A program made the translations under genes and the position numbers. Under the pieces are notes generated by a model. It was not told where the DNA came from. It did not search any database and worked only from the letters and a program-made list of their open reading frames with translations. Positions 43,695 to 51,991 of a stretch of 64,000 bases of DNA are shown in pieces. Origin of the DNA: Ferroplasma acidiphilum (GTDB taxonomy: Archaea; Thermoplasmatota; Thermoplasmata; Thermoplasmatales; Thermoplasmataceae); the NCBI RefSeq assembly GCF_002078355.1, contig NZ_CP015363.1:1302001-1366000 (forward strand), in the 5' to 3' direction. Numbering within the stretch: position 1 is the stretch's first letter; every line of letters begins with the position of its first letter.

Positions 43695-44630
43695 TTATAA
43701 TTTATATAGCGGATCTTTCCCATTGAGCACATTTACAAGGTTTGTTACTGCAGTCTCAGCCATTTTGTCCCTTGTTTCATATGTTGCACTTCCAATGTGT
43801 GGCGTCACAACAACATTGTTAAATGAAAGAAGCGGGTTTGTATTGTCAACAGGCTCGTCCTCGAAAACATCAAGTGCAGCGCCTCCAATTATTTTTTCAT
43901 CCAATGCCCTTACAAGGTCTTTTTCATTTACTATTTTTCCCCTCGTGCCATTGATAAGAAATGCAGTTTTCTTCATTTTAGAAATTTTCCGGTAATCCAT
44001 AAAATGGAAAGTATCTGCATTGAGGTCCAGTGCTATTATAACGAAATCTGATTTTTGCAGGAGTTCATCTATGCTCACAAAATCAGCATCAACATCATGC
44101 CTGTGCCTGCTATAATATATAATTTTCATATCAAAGCCAGAAGCTCTTCTGGCTATTGCTTTGCCTATTCTGCCCATTCCTACTATTCCAAGCGTTTTGC
44201 CATGTATTTCGCTTCCAAGCATAAATGTGGGGTTCCAACCGGCTTTCCATTCATTTTTATGTATAAGGTTGTTTCCGGATACAATGTTTCTTGCTGCAGC
44301 AATCATAAGGCCAAATATCAGATCCGCTGTGGCATCTGTGAGCACTTCAGGAGTATTTGTAACTATTATACCCTTTGACTTCGCATACTCAACATCGATA
44401 TGGTCGTATCCTACGCTGTATGTGCTTATTACCTTCAATTTTTTACCATGGTCTATTAATTCTTTATCTATTTTCTCATTTAATGTTATCAATATTCCAT
44501 CAGCACTTCCAATATTTGACAGAAGCCATTCCCTCATACTTCCTTTTCCGGAAAAAACTTCTATTTCCATATTTTCTATTTTTTCAATATAATTTCCCGG
44601 TATATTCCTGGTCACAAGAATTTTATACAT
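43695..44630 (-). CDS. D-2-hydroxyacid dehydrogenase (glyoxylate/hydroxypyruvate reductase type)
   Basis: A 311-residue enzyme. NAD(P)-binding GIVGMGRIGKAIARR; after strand 2 it reads YYSRHR, basic residues that favour NADPH. Catalytic Arg in NGTRGKIV, Glu in DVFEDEP and His in TPHIGSATYETR. This is the 2-hydroxyacid dehydrogenase family acting on glyoxylate, hydroxypyruvate or similar 2-oxoacids; exact substrate is uncertain. First gene of a possible queC-hemB transcript. Confidence 0.9.
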   Translation of the reverse strand: MYKILVTRNIPGNYIEKIENMEIEVFSGKGSMREWLLSNIGSADGILITLNEKIDKELIDHGKKLKVISTYSVGYDHIDVEYAKSKGIIVTNTPEVLTDATADLIFGLMIAAARNIVSGNNLIHKNEWKAGWNPTFMLGSEIHGKTLGIVGMGRIGKAIARRASGFDMKIIYYSRHRHDVDADFVSIDELLQKSDFVIIALDLNADTFHFMDYRKISKMKKTAFLINGTRGKIVNEKDLVRALDEKIIGGAALDVFEDEPVDNTNPLLSFNNVVVTPHIGSATYETRDKMAETAVTNLVNVLNGKDPLYKL

Positions 44631-44748
44631 GCGAACACATATAATAAAATAATAAAACTTTTTCCATGAGAGATTTTGTCTTTATATATTTATATATAGT
44701 ATATATAGATAAATCTTAATAATACGTTAAAAATAGGGAGCAGATAAA

Positions 44749-45411
44749 GTGAGTATAATAACTTCTATAACGGTAGGCCTTATAAAGTTCGTTGAGGTAA
44801 TAATAATAAAGCTTGGATTGGGTGGAGTATTTTTCCTTATGCTTCTTGAGGGGATGTTACTGCCAATACCATCTGAAATCGTCATGACATTTTCGGGTTA
44901 TCTTGCTTTTTACAGGCTCCTGGATCCTTATAGCCCCTATGTCTCAGTTGTACTGCTTCTTATTGTTGGTTCTGTTGGAGACCTTATAGGTGCATGGATA
45001 GCTTACTGGATAGGCAAATACGGAGGCGATCCATTTATAATCAGGTATGGAAAATATTTGTTCTTGAAACCTGATACAATAGACAGAACAAAGGCATGGT
45101 TTAACAGATATGGGGAACTTTCCGTTTTTATAACGAGGTTTATACCTGTATTCAGGACTTTTATTTCAATACCTGCAGGGATTGCCACAATGAACTTCAG
45201 GAAATTTTCTATTTATACATTGTCGGGAGACGTTATATTTAATGTAGTACTTATTTACCTTGGCATACTGTTCGGGTCACACTGGGAAATTCTTCTAAAA
45301 TACTTTGATGAATATTCCTACGTGGGCATCGCCATCTTTGCTGTAATAATTATTTATCTGATTGTCAGGATAATAAGGAACAGAAACGAAAGCACACAAC
45401 TAAACAAATAA
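44749..45411 (+). CDS. DedA-family membrane protein (VTT domain)
   Basis: A 220-residue protein. It shows the DedA pattern: FFLMLLEGMLLPIPSEIVMTFSG, GDLIGAWIAYWIGKYGG, and FITRFIPVFRTFISIPAGIATM, containing the functional Glu and Arg residues. DedA proteins act as lipid scramblases or carriers (for example of undecaprenyl phosphate or phospholipids) and support proton homeostasis. The start is GTG 44749 with AGGGAG upstream as ribosome-binding site. The next gene (MFS) follows on the same strand after about 30 nt. Confidence 0.9.
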   Translation: MSIITSITVGLIKFVEVIIIKLGLGGVFFLMLLEGMLLPIPSEIVMTFSGYLAFYRLLDPYSPYVSVVLLLIVGSVGDLIGAWIAYWIGKYGGDPFIIRYGKYLFLKPDTIDRTKAWFNRYGELSVFITRFIPVFRTFISIPAGIATMNFRKFSIYTLSGDVIFNVVLIYLGILFGSHWEILLKYFDEYSYVGIAIFAVIIIYLIVRIIRNRNESTQLNK

Positions 45412-45441
45412 ATAATATACTAATAAACAATATTGAATAAT

Positions 45442-46680
45442 ATGTTTTCTGATTCACCTGATGTTGTTAACAGGTCTTTCCGTTATCTGCTCATTTCAAG
45501 GGCTCTCCGGAGTTCTGCACTTATATTTGTAACACTCTCCCTGCCGCTTTATCTTCACTTTCTCCACTTCTCACTGGTATTTATCAGCCTCATATATATT
45601 CCAATTATAATTTTTAATGTGGTTCTTGTACTTATTCTCGGCAGGCTCGGTGACAAGATCGGATATTCAAAAATACTCATATTGGGTGAGGCGTTTCCTG
45701 TAGTCGGATTATTATTGCTTGCCATATCCACGAACATATATGTTATAGCCATAGGTGCAATTATAGCTGGAATTACCGGTGGTGCAGGGGGAATGAGGGG
45801 TGCATTTTCACCAGGAATGACAGCATTCATCGCTAATAATTATCCAGGAGAAGGAAACAGGGTAAACCGTCTGTCGCTCCTGACGGCAACAGCATCCTTT
45901 TTTTCAATATTCGGTGGATTATTCCTATCACTTTATGGCATCATATCATCCGCTATAGGCATTCTTCTGTTTTACCGGGTATTCTTTATAGTATCATTTT
46001 TGCTGGTATTCGGCTCATTAATAGCGTTATCAAGGCTTCATGAATACAGGCGGCCTAAAAAGACAACAAAAATAATGAAAAAAGCCAGTTTCAAGTATCT
46101 ATTGAGGATTATTTTACCCAATAGCATAAATGCTGCTGCAATAGGAATAGCAATGCCATTGCTTCCTCTTTTCTTTGAGTTGAAATTCCATGTAGACCCT
46201 GGAACAGTGGGAAATATTTATACTATAGCTTATGCTGCAACGGCAATAGGGTCTTATACCTCTGGAAAATTCATAAATGGCAGGGTAGATTCACTTAAGA
46301 TGGCATCTATAGCCCATATCCTTCAGGGGGCATTGTTTATAATAATAGCGTTTACCCCATTTCTGTTTATAGCCACTGCTATATATGTTGGGAGAATGGC
46401 TGTTGCAGGGATAGGATCGCCCATGAGGGGCGCCATAAATGTAAGGGGAATTGACAAGGAGGACTATGGCACATCCACTTCAATACAGGGAGTGTCTGGG
46501 AGGGGGTCACAGCTAACAACCGGTGCATCCGGCTATCTTATGGATTTAAATTTTGCATTTCCATTATTGATAGGCGGGGCCATGCAGGCCGCCGGCGGAG
46601 TTCTTTATTATGTGCTTGTGAAAAGCTGGCATCCGGAGAAGAGTTCTGAACGCAGAAGTGAAACAGTAAAAACCAATTAA
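45442..46680 (+). CDS. Major facilitator superfamily transporter
   Basis: A 412-residue protein from ATG 45442 (TTG 45433 also in frame) with 12 transmembrane segments in two halves joined by a basic loop (RLHEYRRPKKTTKIMKK, around 200). The MFS motif A region appears as GRLGDKIGYSKILILGE. Gly-rich helix GAIIAGITGGAGGMRGAFSPG is notable. Substrate unknown. It may be co-transcribed with dedA. The end overlaps the histidine phosphatase gene by 4 nt. Confidence 0.85.
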   Translation: MFSDSPDVVNRSFRYLLISRALRSSALIFVTLSLPLYLHFLHFSLVFISLIYIPIIIFNVVLVLILGRLGDKIGYSKILILGEAFPVVGLLLLAISTNIYVIAIGAIIAGITGGAGGMRGAFSPGMTAFIANNYPGEGNRVNRLSLLTATASFFSIFGGLFLSLYGIISSAIGILLFYRVFFIVSFLLVFGSLIALSRLHEYRRPKKTTKIMKKASFKYLLRIILPNSINAAAIGIAMPLLPLFFELKFHVDPGTVGNIYTIAYAATAIGSYTSGKFINGRVDSLKMASIAHILQGALFIIIAFTPFLFIATAIYVGRMAVAGIGSPMRGAINVRGIDKEDYGTSTSIQGVSGRGSQLTTGASGYLMDLNFAFPLLIGGAMQAAGGVLYYVLVKSWHPEKSSERRSETVKTN

Positions 46681-47276
46681 GAAAATATCGATTTTATCTT
46701 ATCATCAAGGTTTATAGCTCCAAGTGACAGTAATTTAAGAGGGCTTCGGGCAATAACCGTCATGGATGCATTTTTAATAGCCATGCCAAAACTTTCTCCC
46801 TCGGATAATCCCATGTAATAGGATGCAATTGCACGGATAGGGTCTGAGTGTGAAACAAATATGTATTTTCCCTTATAGTCATCCATGCATGCCTTAACAC
46901 GTTCCTGTAGATGTTCCCATGTTTCCATTCCCAGTGAGTCCCTTACTTTTCCCGTTATATGTGAATTTGGATACAGGGTATCAAGGAATTCATTTATATT
47001 ATGCCCATTAGCGTTTCCAAGGTAGACTTCCCTTAAACGGTCATCTATCTTTACATCCAGACCAACATAATTTGAAATAATATTCGCTGTATCGTATGCC
47101 CTCTTTATCGGGCTTGATATTATTCCATCAAATTTCAATCCGGTTAATTGTTCACCGGTTCTTTCTGCCTGTTTTTCGCCTGTATCCGTAAGTGTATTGT
47201 GGTCAACATCATCGGAAAGTACTTTTTCAACATTTATGTTGCTTTCACCGTGCCTGATAAATATATATCCTCTCAT
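46677..47276 (-). CDS. Histidine phosphatase (phosphoglycerate-mutase-like)
   Basis: A 199-residue protein: IFIRHGESNIN holds the phospho-accepting His; ISSPIKRAYDTA the conserved Arg; FVSHSDPIRAIASYY the second catalytic His. The ATG at 47276 gives the standard family start MRGYIFIRHGE; the upstream extension is discarded. The family includes cofactor-dependent PGMs, CobC phosphatases and broad-specificity phosphatases; CobC-type alpha-ribazole phosphatase is possible given a cobY gene in this genome. Confidence 0.9.
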   Translation of the reverse strand: MRGYIFIRHGESNINVEKVLSDDVDHNTLTDTGEKQAERTGEQLTGLKFDGIISSPIKRAYDTANIISNYVGLDVKIDDRLREVYLGNANGHNINEFLDTLYPNSHITGKVRDSLGMETWEHLQERVKACMDDYKGKYIFVSHSDPIRAIASYYMGLSEGESFGMAIKNASMTVIARSPLKLLSLGAINLDDKIKSIFS

Positions 47277-47571
47277 AGGTGGGAATAAAATAATTATTAA
47301 TAAATATACATACATATCACTTTGCCTGATTGAGTTTTTATTGAACGAATATGGATATATATTGCAATATCTGCGATAATAATTAATTTCTTCTATCATT
47401 GAAGGGTTGCAGGTGGAGATTGCCTTAAATTCCTGAAAGCTGATAAAGTGGTATACTATTGTTTTGTATTGCTTTCAGGCAACTATGATTAAAAGTATCC
47501 ATGCAACAGGGCATTATATCTCCATGAATATTTATTTATAACAACATCAGTTTACCCAGCAGGTAGAAAAT

Positions 47572-48873
47572 ATGTTTGATTTCATTGATTATCTTTCGAT
47601 TTCTAATATTTTAATAAATAATTTGTGGATAGTAATCGCTGCAATTTTCATTTTTGCTATGACAATTGCAGTTGGATTCCTGGAAGTAGGTGAGCTGGGA
47701 AAGAAATTTAAAAATAGTATGCTGAAAACCATAGTAATCACCGGGACAGCTATGTTTGTAATGTCTATAATCGGGTTTAATACGGCTTTTGCCCCTACAC
47801 TATATGGTATAATTGGAAATCCATTTTATAAGGATGGCTTCATGCTTGGCGGATTCTCCCCGGGAGTCATATTCAATACCTGGTGGTCAATGGGTACCTC
47901 CTATTTTAATACAGGTTTAACTACAGGTTCATACTTTTTCTTTGAAACTGCATGTGCAGCTGTAACACTCGCCCTTGTTGGTGTCATAGTTTTAAATAAG
48001 GTAAAATTCGGGGCCTTTTTTGCTTTTTCTATAGTATATTTTATATTTATATGGAATCTTCCTGCTGCATGGATCTGGAATCCATCTGGCTGGCTTTACC
48101 AGATGGGCATGAGGGATTTTGCAGGCGGGATTGTAGTACATGGGGCTGCTGCCATCGCCGGGCTCGCCATAATATATGAAATATGGATGGAAGAGAGAAA
48201 AAAGGGGTTAAAAACATCATTGAAAGTAAATATAAAGCCAGATTACCAGTGGCTAGCTGTCGGGATATTAATTTTATGGATTGGATGGTTTGGCTTTAAT
48301 CCCGGGAGTGTGCTTGCATTCAATGATGATGTATTGGTAGTTGTCATTGCAACATTTATTGCCTCCGGAGCTGGAATGGTATCCACCATGTTGTTTTCAA
48401 GAATGTTTGATAGGGAAACTCCAATTATTATTGTCGCTGTCAATGGGATATTAATGGGTTTGATAATAGTAACTCCCTTGGCAGGATTTGTCAGCCCTGC
48501 CAGTGCACTTATACTTGGTTTAATAGGTGGCCCATTGTATGTTGGCGCGGAAAAATTATTCGCTAAGGTTAAATGGTTCTCAGACCCTGTAGGATTATTC
48601 CCTGCCCATGGAGTAGGTGGCATATTTGGTGTACTGATGATAGGGCTATTTACACAGCATGCATTCGCCGCAGCTTCGGGAAACGCTATACTGCCAAATG
48701 GATTATTATTCGATGGTGGTTTTGCTGCTCTAAGGCAGCTTGGCATAGAGGCTTTCGGCGTCTTCGTTGTAGTTATAACTGTATTTGCGATCTCTTTCCT
48801 GGCTATATTCATTATAGCAAAATTGTCCCATGGAATTCTCAATGAGGATGCATATAAAAACCTGGAGAAATAA
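47572..48873 (+). CDS. amt: Ammonium transporter (Amt family)
   Basis: A 433-residue protein with about 11 transmembrane segments. Pore histidines are in RDFAGGIVVHGAAAIAG and LFPAHGVGGIFGVLM; WIGWFGFNPGS is a family helix. It imports ammonium (or conducts NH3 after deprotonation). Unlike most bacterial and many archaeal loci, there is no glnK beside it. A 295-bp region upstream has no gene and presumably contains the promoter. Confidence 0.95.
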   Translation: MFDFIDYLSISNILINNLWIVIAAIFIFAMTIAVGFLEVGELGKKFKNSMLKTIVITGTAMFVMSIIGFNTAFAPTLYGIIGNPFYKDGFMLGGFSPGVIFNTWWSMGTSYFNTGLTTGSYFFFETACAAVTLALVGVIVLNKVKFGAFFAFSIVYFIFIWNLPAAWIWNPSGWLYQMGMRDFAGGIVVHGAAAIAGLAIIYEIWMEERKKGLKTSLKVNIKPDYQWLAVGILILWIGWFGFNPGSVLAFNDDVLVVVIATFIASGAGMVSTMLFSRMFDRETPIIIVAVNGILMGLIIVTPLAGFVSPASALILGLIGGPLYVGAEKLFAKVKWFSDPVGLFPAHGVGGIFGVLMIGLFTQHAFAAASGNAILPNGLLFDGGFAALRQLGIEAFGVFVVVITVFAISFLAIFIIAKLSHGILNEDAYKNLEK

Positions 48874-48935
48874 TAAATTTTAACATTTTTGCAGTTTTTT
48901 TAAATTAGACAATGCTATGAATAAGAGAATTCTAG

Positions 48936-49010
48936 CGGGCTCGGTGGGATTTGGACCCACGATCACCGACTTAGAAGGACGGTGCCTTATCCATACTAGG
49001 CCACGAGCCC
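48936..49010 (-). tRNA. tRNA-Arg (anticodon TCT)
   Basis: A 75-nt cloverleaf: acceptor GGGCTCG/CGAGCCC, D-stem GCCT/AGGC, anticodon loop CTTCTAA (anticodon TCT), T-arm GTGGG TCCAAAT CCCAC, discriminator G. The anticodon stem CCGTC/GTCGG has one T-T mismatch at pair 30-40. Confidence 0.93.
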
Positions 49011-49280
49011 GCTTCCAATATTTTAGGATATAATATAAGTATTTCTATCTATGCCGAACATTTGGTTTCTGCCTTATTGCAATGTAATTACAGGAAATTA
49101 CGGTACTTTTAGATATTTTTCTGCACGTCACAATTGTTGTCGGAGTCATTGCATTGCAAATCCAGTATTTCTATTCTCGCCATAACAGATTGAAAAATAT
49201 TACATACAATCAATGTCAGCCATAGACTATATAATAAAGTATAAGTAACAGTTATACATTGGTATAATGGTGAGTTATAC

Positions 49281-49529
49281 ATGTTTGAAGAAGAAATGAC
49301 TATAGGCCCGAAGGGGCAGGTTGTAATACCGGTTGCTTTAAGGAAAACATTAAAAATTACACCGGGTTCAAAAGTGATTTTCAAAATAGATGGTGATAAG
49401 ATAATACTGGAAAAACTAAAAATGGATTCGGTTAATATATTCAGGAATATTGCAAAAAAAGGAAAAAGTGTAAATGAAATAAAATACAATGAATATGAGG
49501 ATGAAATTATTAAAAGGAATAAATTATGA
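49281..49529 (+). CDS. vapB: AbrB/MazE-like antitoxin (VapB)
   Basis: An 82-residue protein. The N-terminal swapped-hairpin DNA-binding motif MTIGPKGQVVIPVALRKTL is that of AbrB/SpoVT antitoxins; the charged C-terminal half (NEIKYNEYEDEIIKRNKL) would wrap the toxin. It overlaps the toxin gene by 4 nt (ATGA). It probably represses its own operon. Confidence 0.9.
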   Translation: MFEEEMTIGPKGQVVIPVALRKTLKITPGSKVIFKIDGDKIILEKLKMDSVNIFRNIAKKGKSVNEIKYNEYEDEIIKRNKL

Positions 49530-49936
49530 TATATATTGATTCTAATGTATTTATATTTGCTGCACTTAACAATGAGGAATTGGGAAATAGTGCTAAACTT
49601 ATTTTAGAAAAAGTGGAAAATCGAAGCATCGAGGCATCCACCAGCTCATTAACTTTTGATGAAGTTGTATGGATTGTTAAGAAGAACAGGAGTTTTGAAG
49701 ATGCAGTATCTATTGGTGAGGCTTTTCTGGGTATGGAAGGGCTCCACCTGATTGATGTAAACCAGGACTTGCTGGCACTTGCCATATCTATTATGAAAAA
49801 GTATAAAACTTATCCAAGAGATTCTATTCATGCAGCTACTGCAATTACTCAAAAAGCAGCTGTAGTTGTATCTGAGGACAGTGATTTTGATAAAATAACA
49901 GAAATAAAAAGAATAGGCATAAGGGAGTTCAAATAG
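49526..49936 (+). CDS. vapC: PIN-domain toxin (VapC)
   Basis: A 136-residue PIN RNase. Acidic residues: Asp5 in MIYIDSNVFIFA, Glu in TFDEVVW, Asp in PRDSIHAATAI and Asp in VVSEDSDFDK, the expected metal-binding quartet. VapC toxins cleave tRNA or rRNA; here the target is unknown. The module stands next to transposase debris in a variable region. Confidence 0.92.
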   Translation: MIYIDSNVFIFAALNNEELGNSAKLILEKVENRSIEASTSSLTFDEVVWIVKKNRSFEDAVSIGEAFLGMEGLHLIDVNQDLLALAISIMKKYKTYPRDSIHAATAITQKAAVVVSEDSDFDKITEIKRIGIREFK

Positions 49937-49961
49937 TATTTTTTATAGAGTGCCTCATGTA

Positions 49962-50320
49962 TTAGCAAATGACGATTTTCATTATGCCCCTCTGTTTTTC
50001 TCCAAGTTCCCTGTTTGATATTATAATGAGGTTATATTCAAGTGCATTTAGGCCTATCGCAGTATCAAAGTTTCTTTTGCTTGTGTACCAGATATCCTCA
50101 CATTTTAGTATCTCCTAAAGGATGCTAAAAGTACGCCCTATTTCCCATCTTAGTGAATATAGAAGCATATTCCTTTCTCAAATCAATGCCAATTTTTATG
50201 TTTACCAGTAACCTGCCAGGAATAATTCCACTCCTTTTATCTGTATCAATTATAGGAATTGCATGTGTGTTTTCAAGCACATAATCATATGTGTCCGATG
50301 CATCATATATTTATAAATCT
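49962..50320 (-). pseudogene. DDE transposase remnant (C-terminal part)
   Basis: Read on the minus strand, the first frame gives YDASDTYDYVLENTHAIPII and a following strand-helix segment, and after a frameshift RWEIGRTFSIL, a stop, then CEDIWYTSKRNFDTAIGLNA and IISNRELGEKQRG. The RWxIGRTFSxL block is the typical final Glu region of DDE transposases. N-terminus missing, one frameshift, one internal stop. The fragment abuts the end of the peptidase gene at 50322. Confidence 0.7.
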
Positions 50321-50321
50321 T

Positions 50322-51083
50322 TCACTTAGAGATTTTACTTTCATCTGCAATATTTAAATGTGTTTTCTTCTCCAGGCTAATCTTCTTTCCATGGTAAATT
50401 GCATTGTATATTTTCCTGTTATTGCGATGATGTTGTATAACAATCCCATAAGCTTTGTTTACCACTGAAATTGCCGGAATATTTGTTCCTATTGTTTGTG
50501 CTGCGAATGTATCTGCAGATATTTCGCTATATATTAAATGGAGCTTGAGGATAAGTATGACTATAACTATACTGGATAATGCCACAATAGCAGAAATTAT
50601 AAAGAGAAAATGAAATCCTGAAAGCCAGAATTGTATCAATACTATTAGAGATACCGCTACAATAAGTAAAATTGTGAGAGCTAGAATGTAGGTTTTGGAT
50701 GCATCTTTTCTAATGAAATGATATGGCTCGTGAAAAACTAAAGCTTCTCTTTCATTATCGTCCAGAGCATCGAAAAAATTTTCATTTATAAATATCTTTG
50801 CTTGTTTTCCTAGAGGGGTAAATGATGGAGATCTGTACATTTTATTAAGTGCAGGGAATTTAAATATTTCCAGATCAATATGAGTTATATGCTTAGTTAG
50901 TGCAGTGTATTTTTTAGATAAATCGTAATCTATTATTGCATTGAAACGCTGAGTTATATCTGTTTTTCTTCCATGTTTTGAACGTTGAAGTTGTATCATT
51001 ATTAATAAAATTGCAGCAAACGAGGTAAGACTGGCTAAAATATTATAGGATGCTGAATTCCCTAAATGAAAATGAAAACTCAA
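50322..51083 (-). CDS. M48-type membrane metallopeptidase, second copy, probably frameshifted at its start
   Basis: 253 residues from a TTG at 51083. HEPYH (118-122) is the HExxH zinc site, followed by two membrane segments and an EISADTFAA motif with the third-ligand Glu. It is related in layout to 54654-55514. No ATG is in frame, but ATG codons at 51157 and 51151 come into frame if the run of eight A at 51130-51137 (T on the coding strand) gained one base, adding MSNPNFFLISIVILAG. So the gene is either a recent pseudogene, phase-variable, or affected by a sequencing error. It is followed by a transposase scar where the SpoIIM-like gene would be. Confidence 0.65.
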   Translation of the reverse strand: MSFHFHLGNSASYNILASLTSFAAILLIMIQLQRSKHGRKTDITQRFNAIIDYDLSKKYTALTKHITHIDLEIFKFPALNKMYRSPSFTPLGKQAKIFINENFFDALDDNEREALVFHEPYHFIRKDASKTYILALTILLIVAVSLIVLIQFWLSGFHFLFIISAIVALSSIVIVILILKLHLIYSEISADTFAAQTIGTNIPAISVVNKAYGIVIQHHRNNRKIYNAIYHGKKISLEKKTHLNIADESKISK

Positions 51084-51179
51084 TATATATTCTAATACTG
51101 CTATACCTGCGAGGATTACTATGGAAATTAAAAAAAATTTGGATTTGACATTTGCATTCTATTCACCTGATCGTACCGA

Positions 51180-51463
51180 TTAATTGCCAAAAATCATACC
51201 GGCAATGCCACTTGTTGTTGCTTGTAATTGGTTTCCGATATTTTCGAATTCATGTCGTATTATATTATTTTCAATTGCTTTAAAACCTCTATAAACAGGC
51301 ACTTCTGTAGATGTTAATAGTGCTGCTATTGCAAATATTGATATTAAAGACTTTTACAGTTACTTCTATGCTCTCTATGGCAACTCATTTCCGTACTATT
51401 ATTACGGTACATCTCTATGGCTTTCAACTCCTTATATTTTTGATGCAGGATATTTGATCTCAT
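51180..51463 (-). pseudogene. Decayed copy of the family 2 precursor peptide gene
   Basis: From ATG 51463 it reads MRSNILHQKYKELKAIEMYR then NNSTEMSCHREHRSN, nearly the same as the start of the intact precursor at 55537-56070. A one-base deletion then shifts the frame; the shifted frame continues with ISIFAIAALLTSTEVPVY and ENNIIRHEFENIG and stops after GIAGMIFGN. The hydrophobic C-terminal domain is absent. It lies just upstream of the second peptidase copy, the same order as in the intact locus. Confidence 0.8.
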
Positions 51464-51991
51464 AATATTAATTTGTAAATAAATTTTCCTGTATGACTCG
51501 TGGGAGTTTGATAGGTTAAAGTCAAATTGTTCTTAAATTGAATTTGTTATCATGTATCATATCCAACTGTTACATTCATCTATTCACATCACAATGTTCT
51601 TATTCGGAATGCAAACCTTAATTTAGACCAACTACAATGGTTAGTGTTAACTTCAGTGCTGAACACAATACTAGTCATTTCAACTCCAGATATTGTGTAT
51701 TTTATCCTAAACTCGCTCTCAAATGTAAGGCACATACTATTGCTAGCTTTTCCAGTATACGAACTATTACTACATTTTTACAAATCTATCTACCGGAAAG
51801 AAAGCCACTGAGTTTGCGATATAGATGAATTTCTGGAATTGTAAAATATTCAATAATTAGTTAATATTTAAACATTTTTCAAATCCCATGAGTGGCATAA
51901 TTTTTAAAATAACAATAAATTAAATATTTTTAAGATAATTATAACATATACATATATAATAGCAAGGTTTATTCAATAATATCATATACAT
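51464..51991. other. Intergenic region upstream of tnpB
   Basis: AT-rich. A 63-codon ORF at 51637-51828 has poor composition and is not called. The left end of the TnpB element is presumably in the later part but no clear end sequence was identified. Confidence 0.4.

Noticed and set aside
47277-47399. N-terminal extension of the histidine phosphatase
   Set aside because: The conserved family start MRGYIFIRHGE is at 47276; the extension is AT-rich and unrelated.
51637-51828. 63-residue plus-strand ORF
   Set aside because: Ser/Thr-rich low-complexity reading in an intergenic zone, no promoter spacing, no partner.
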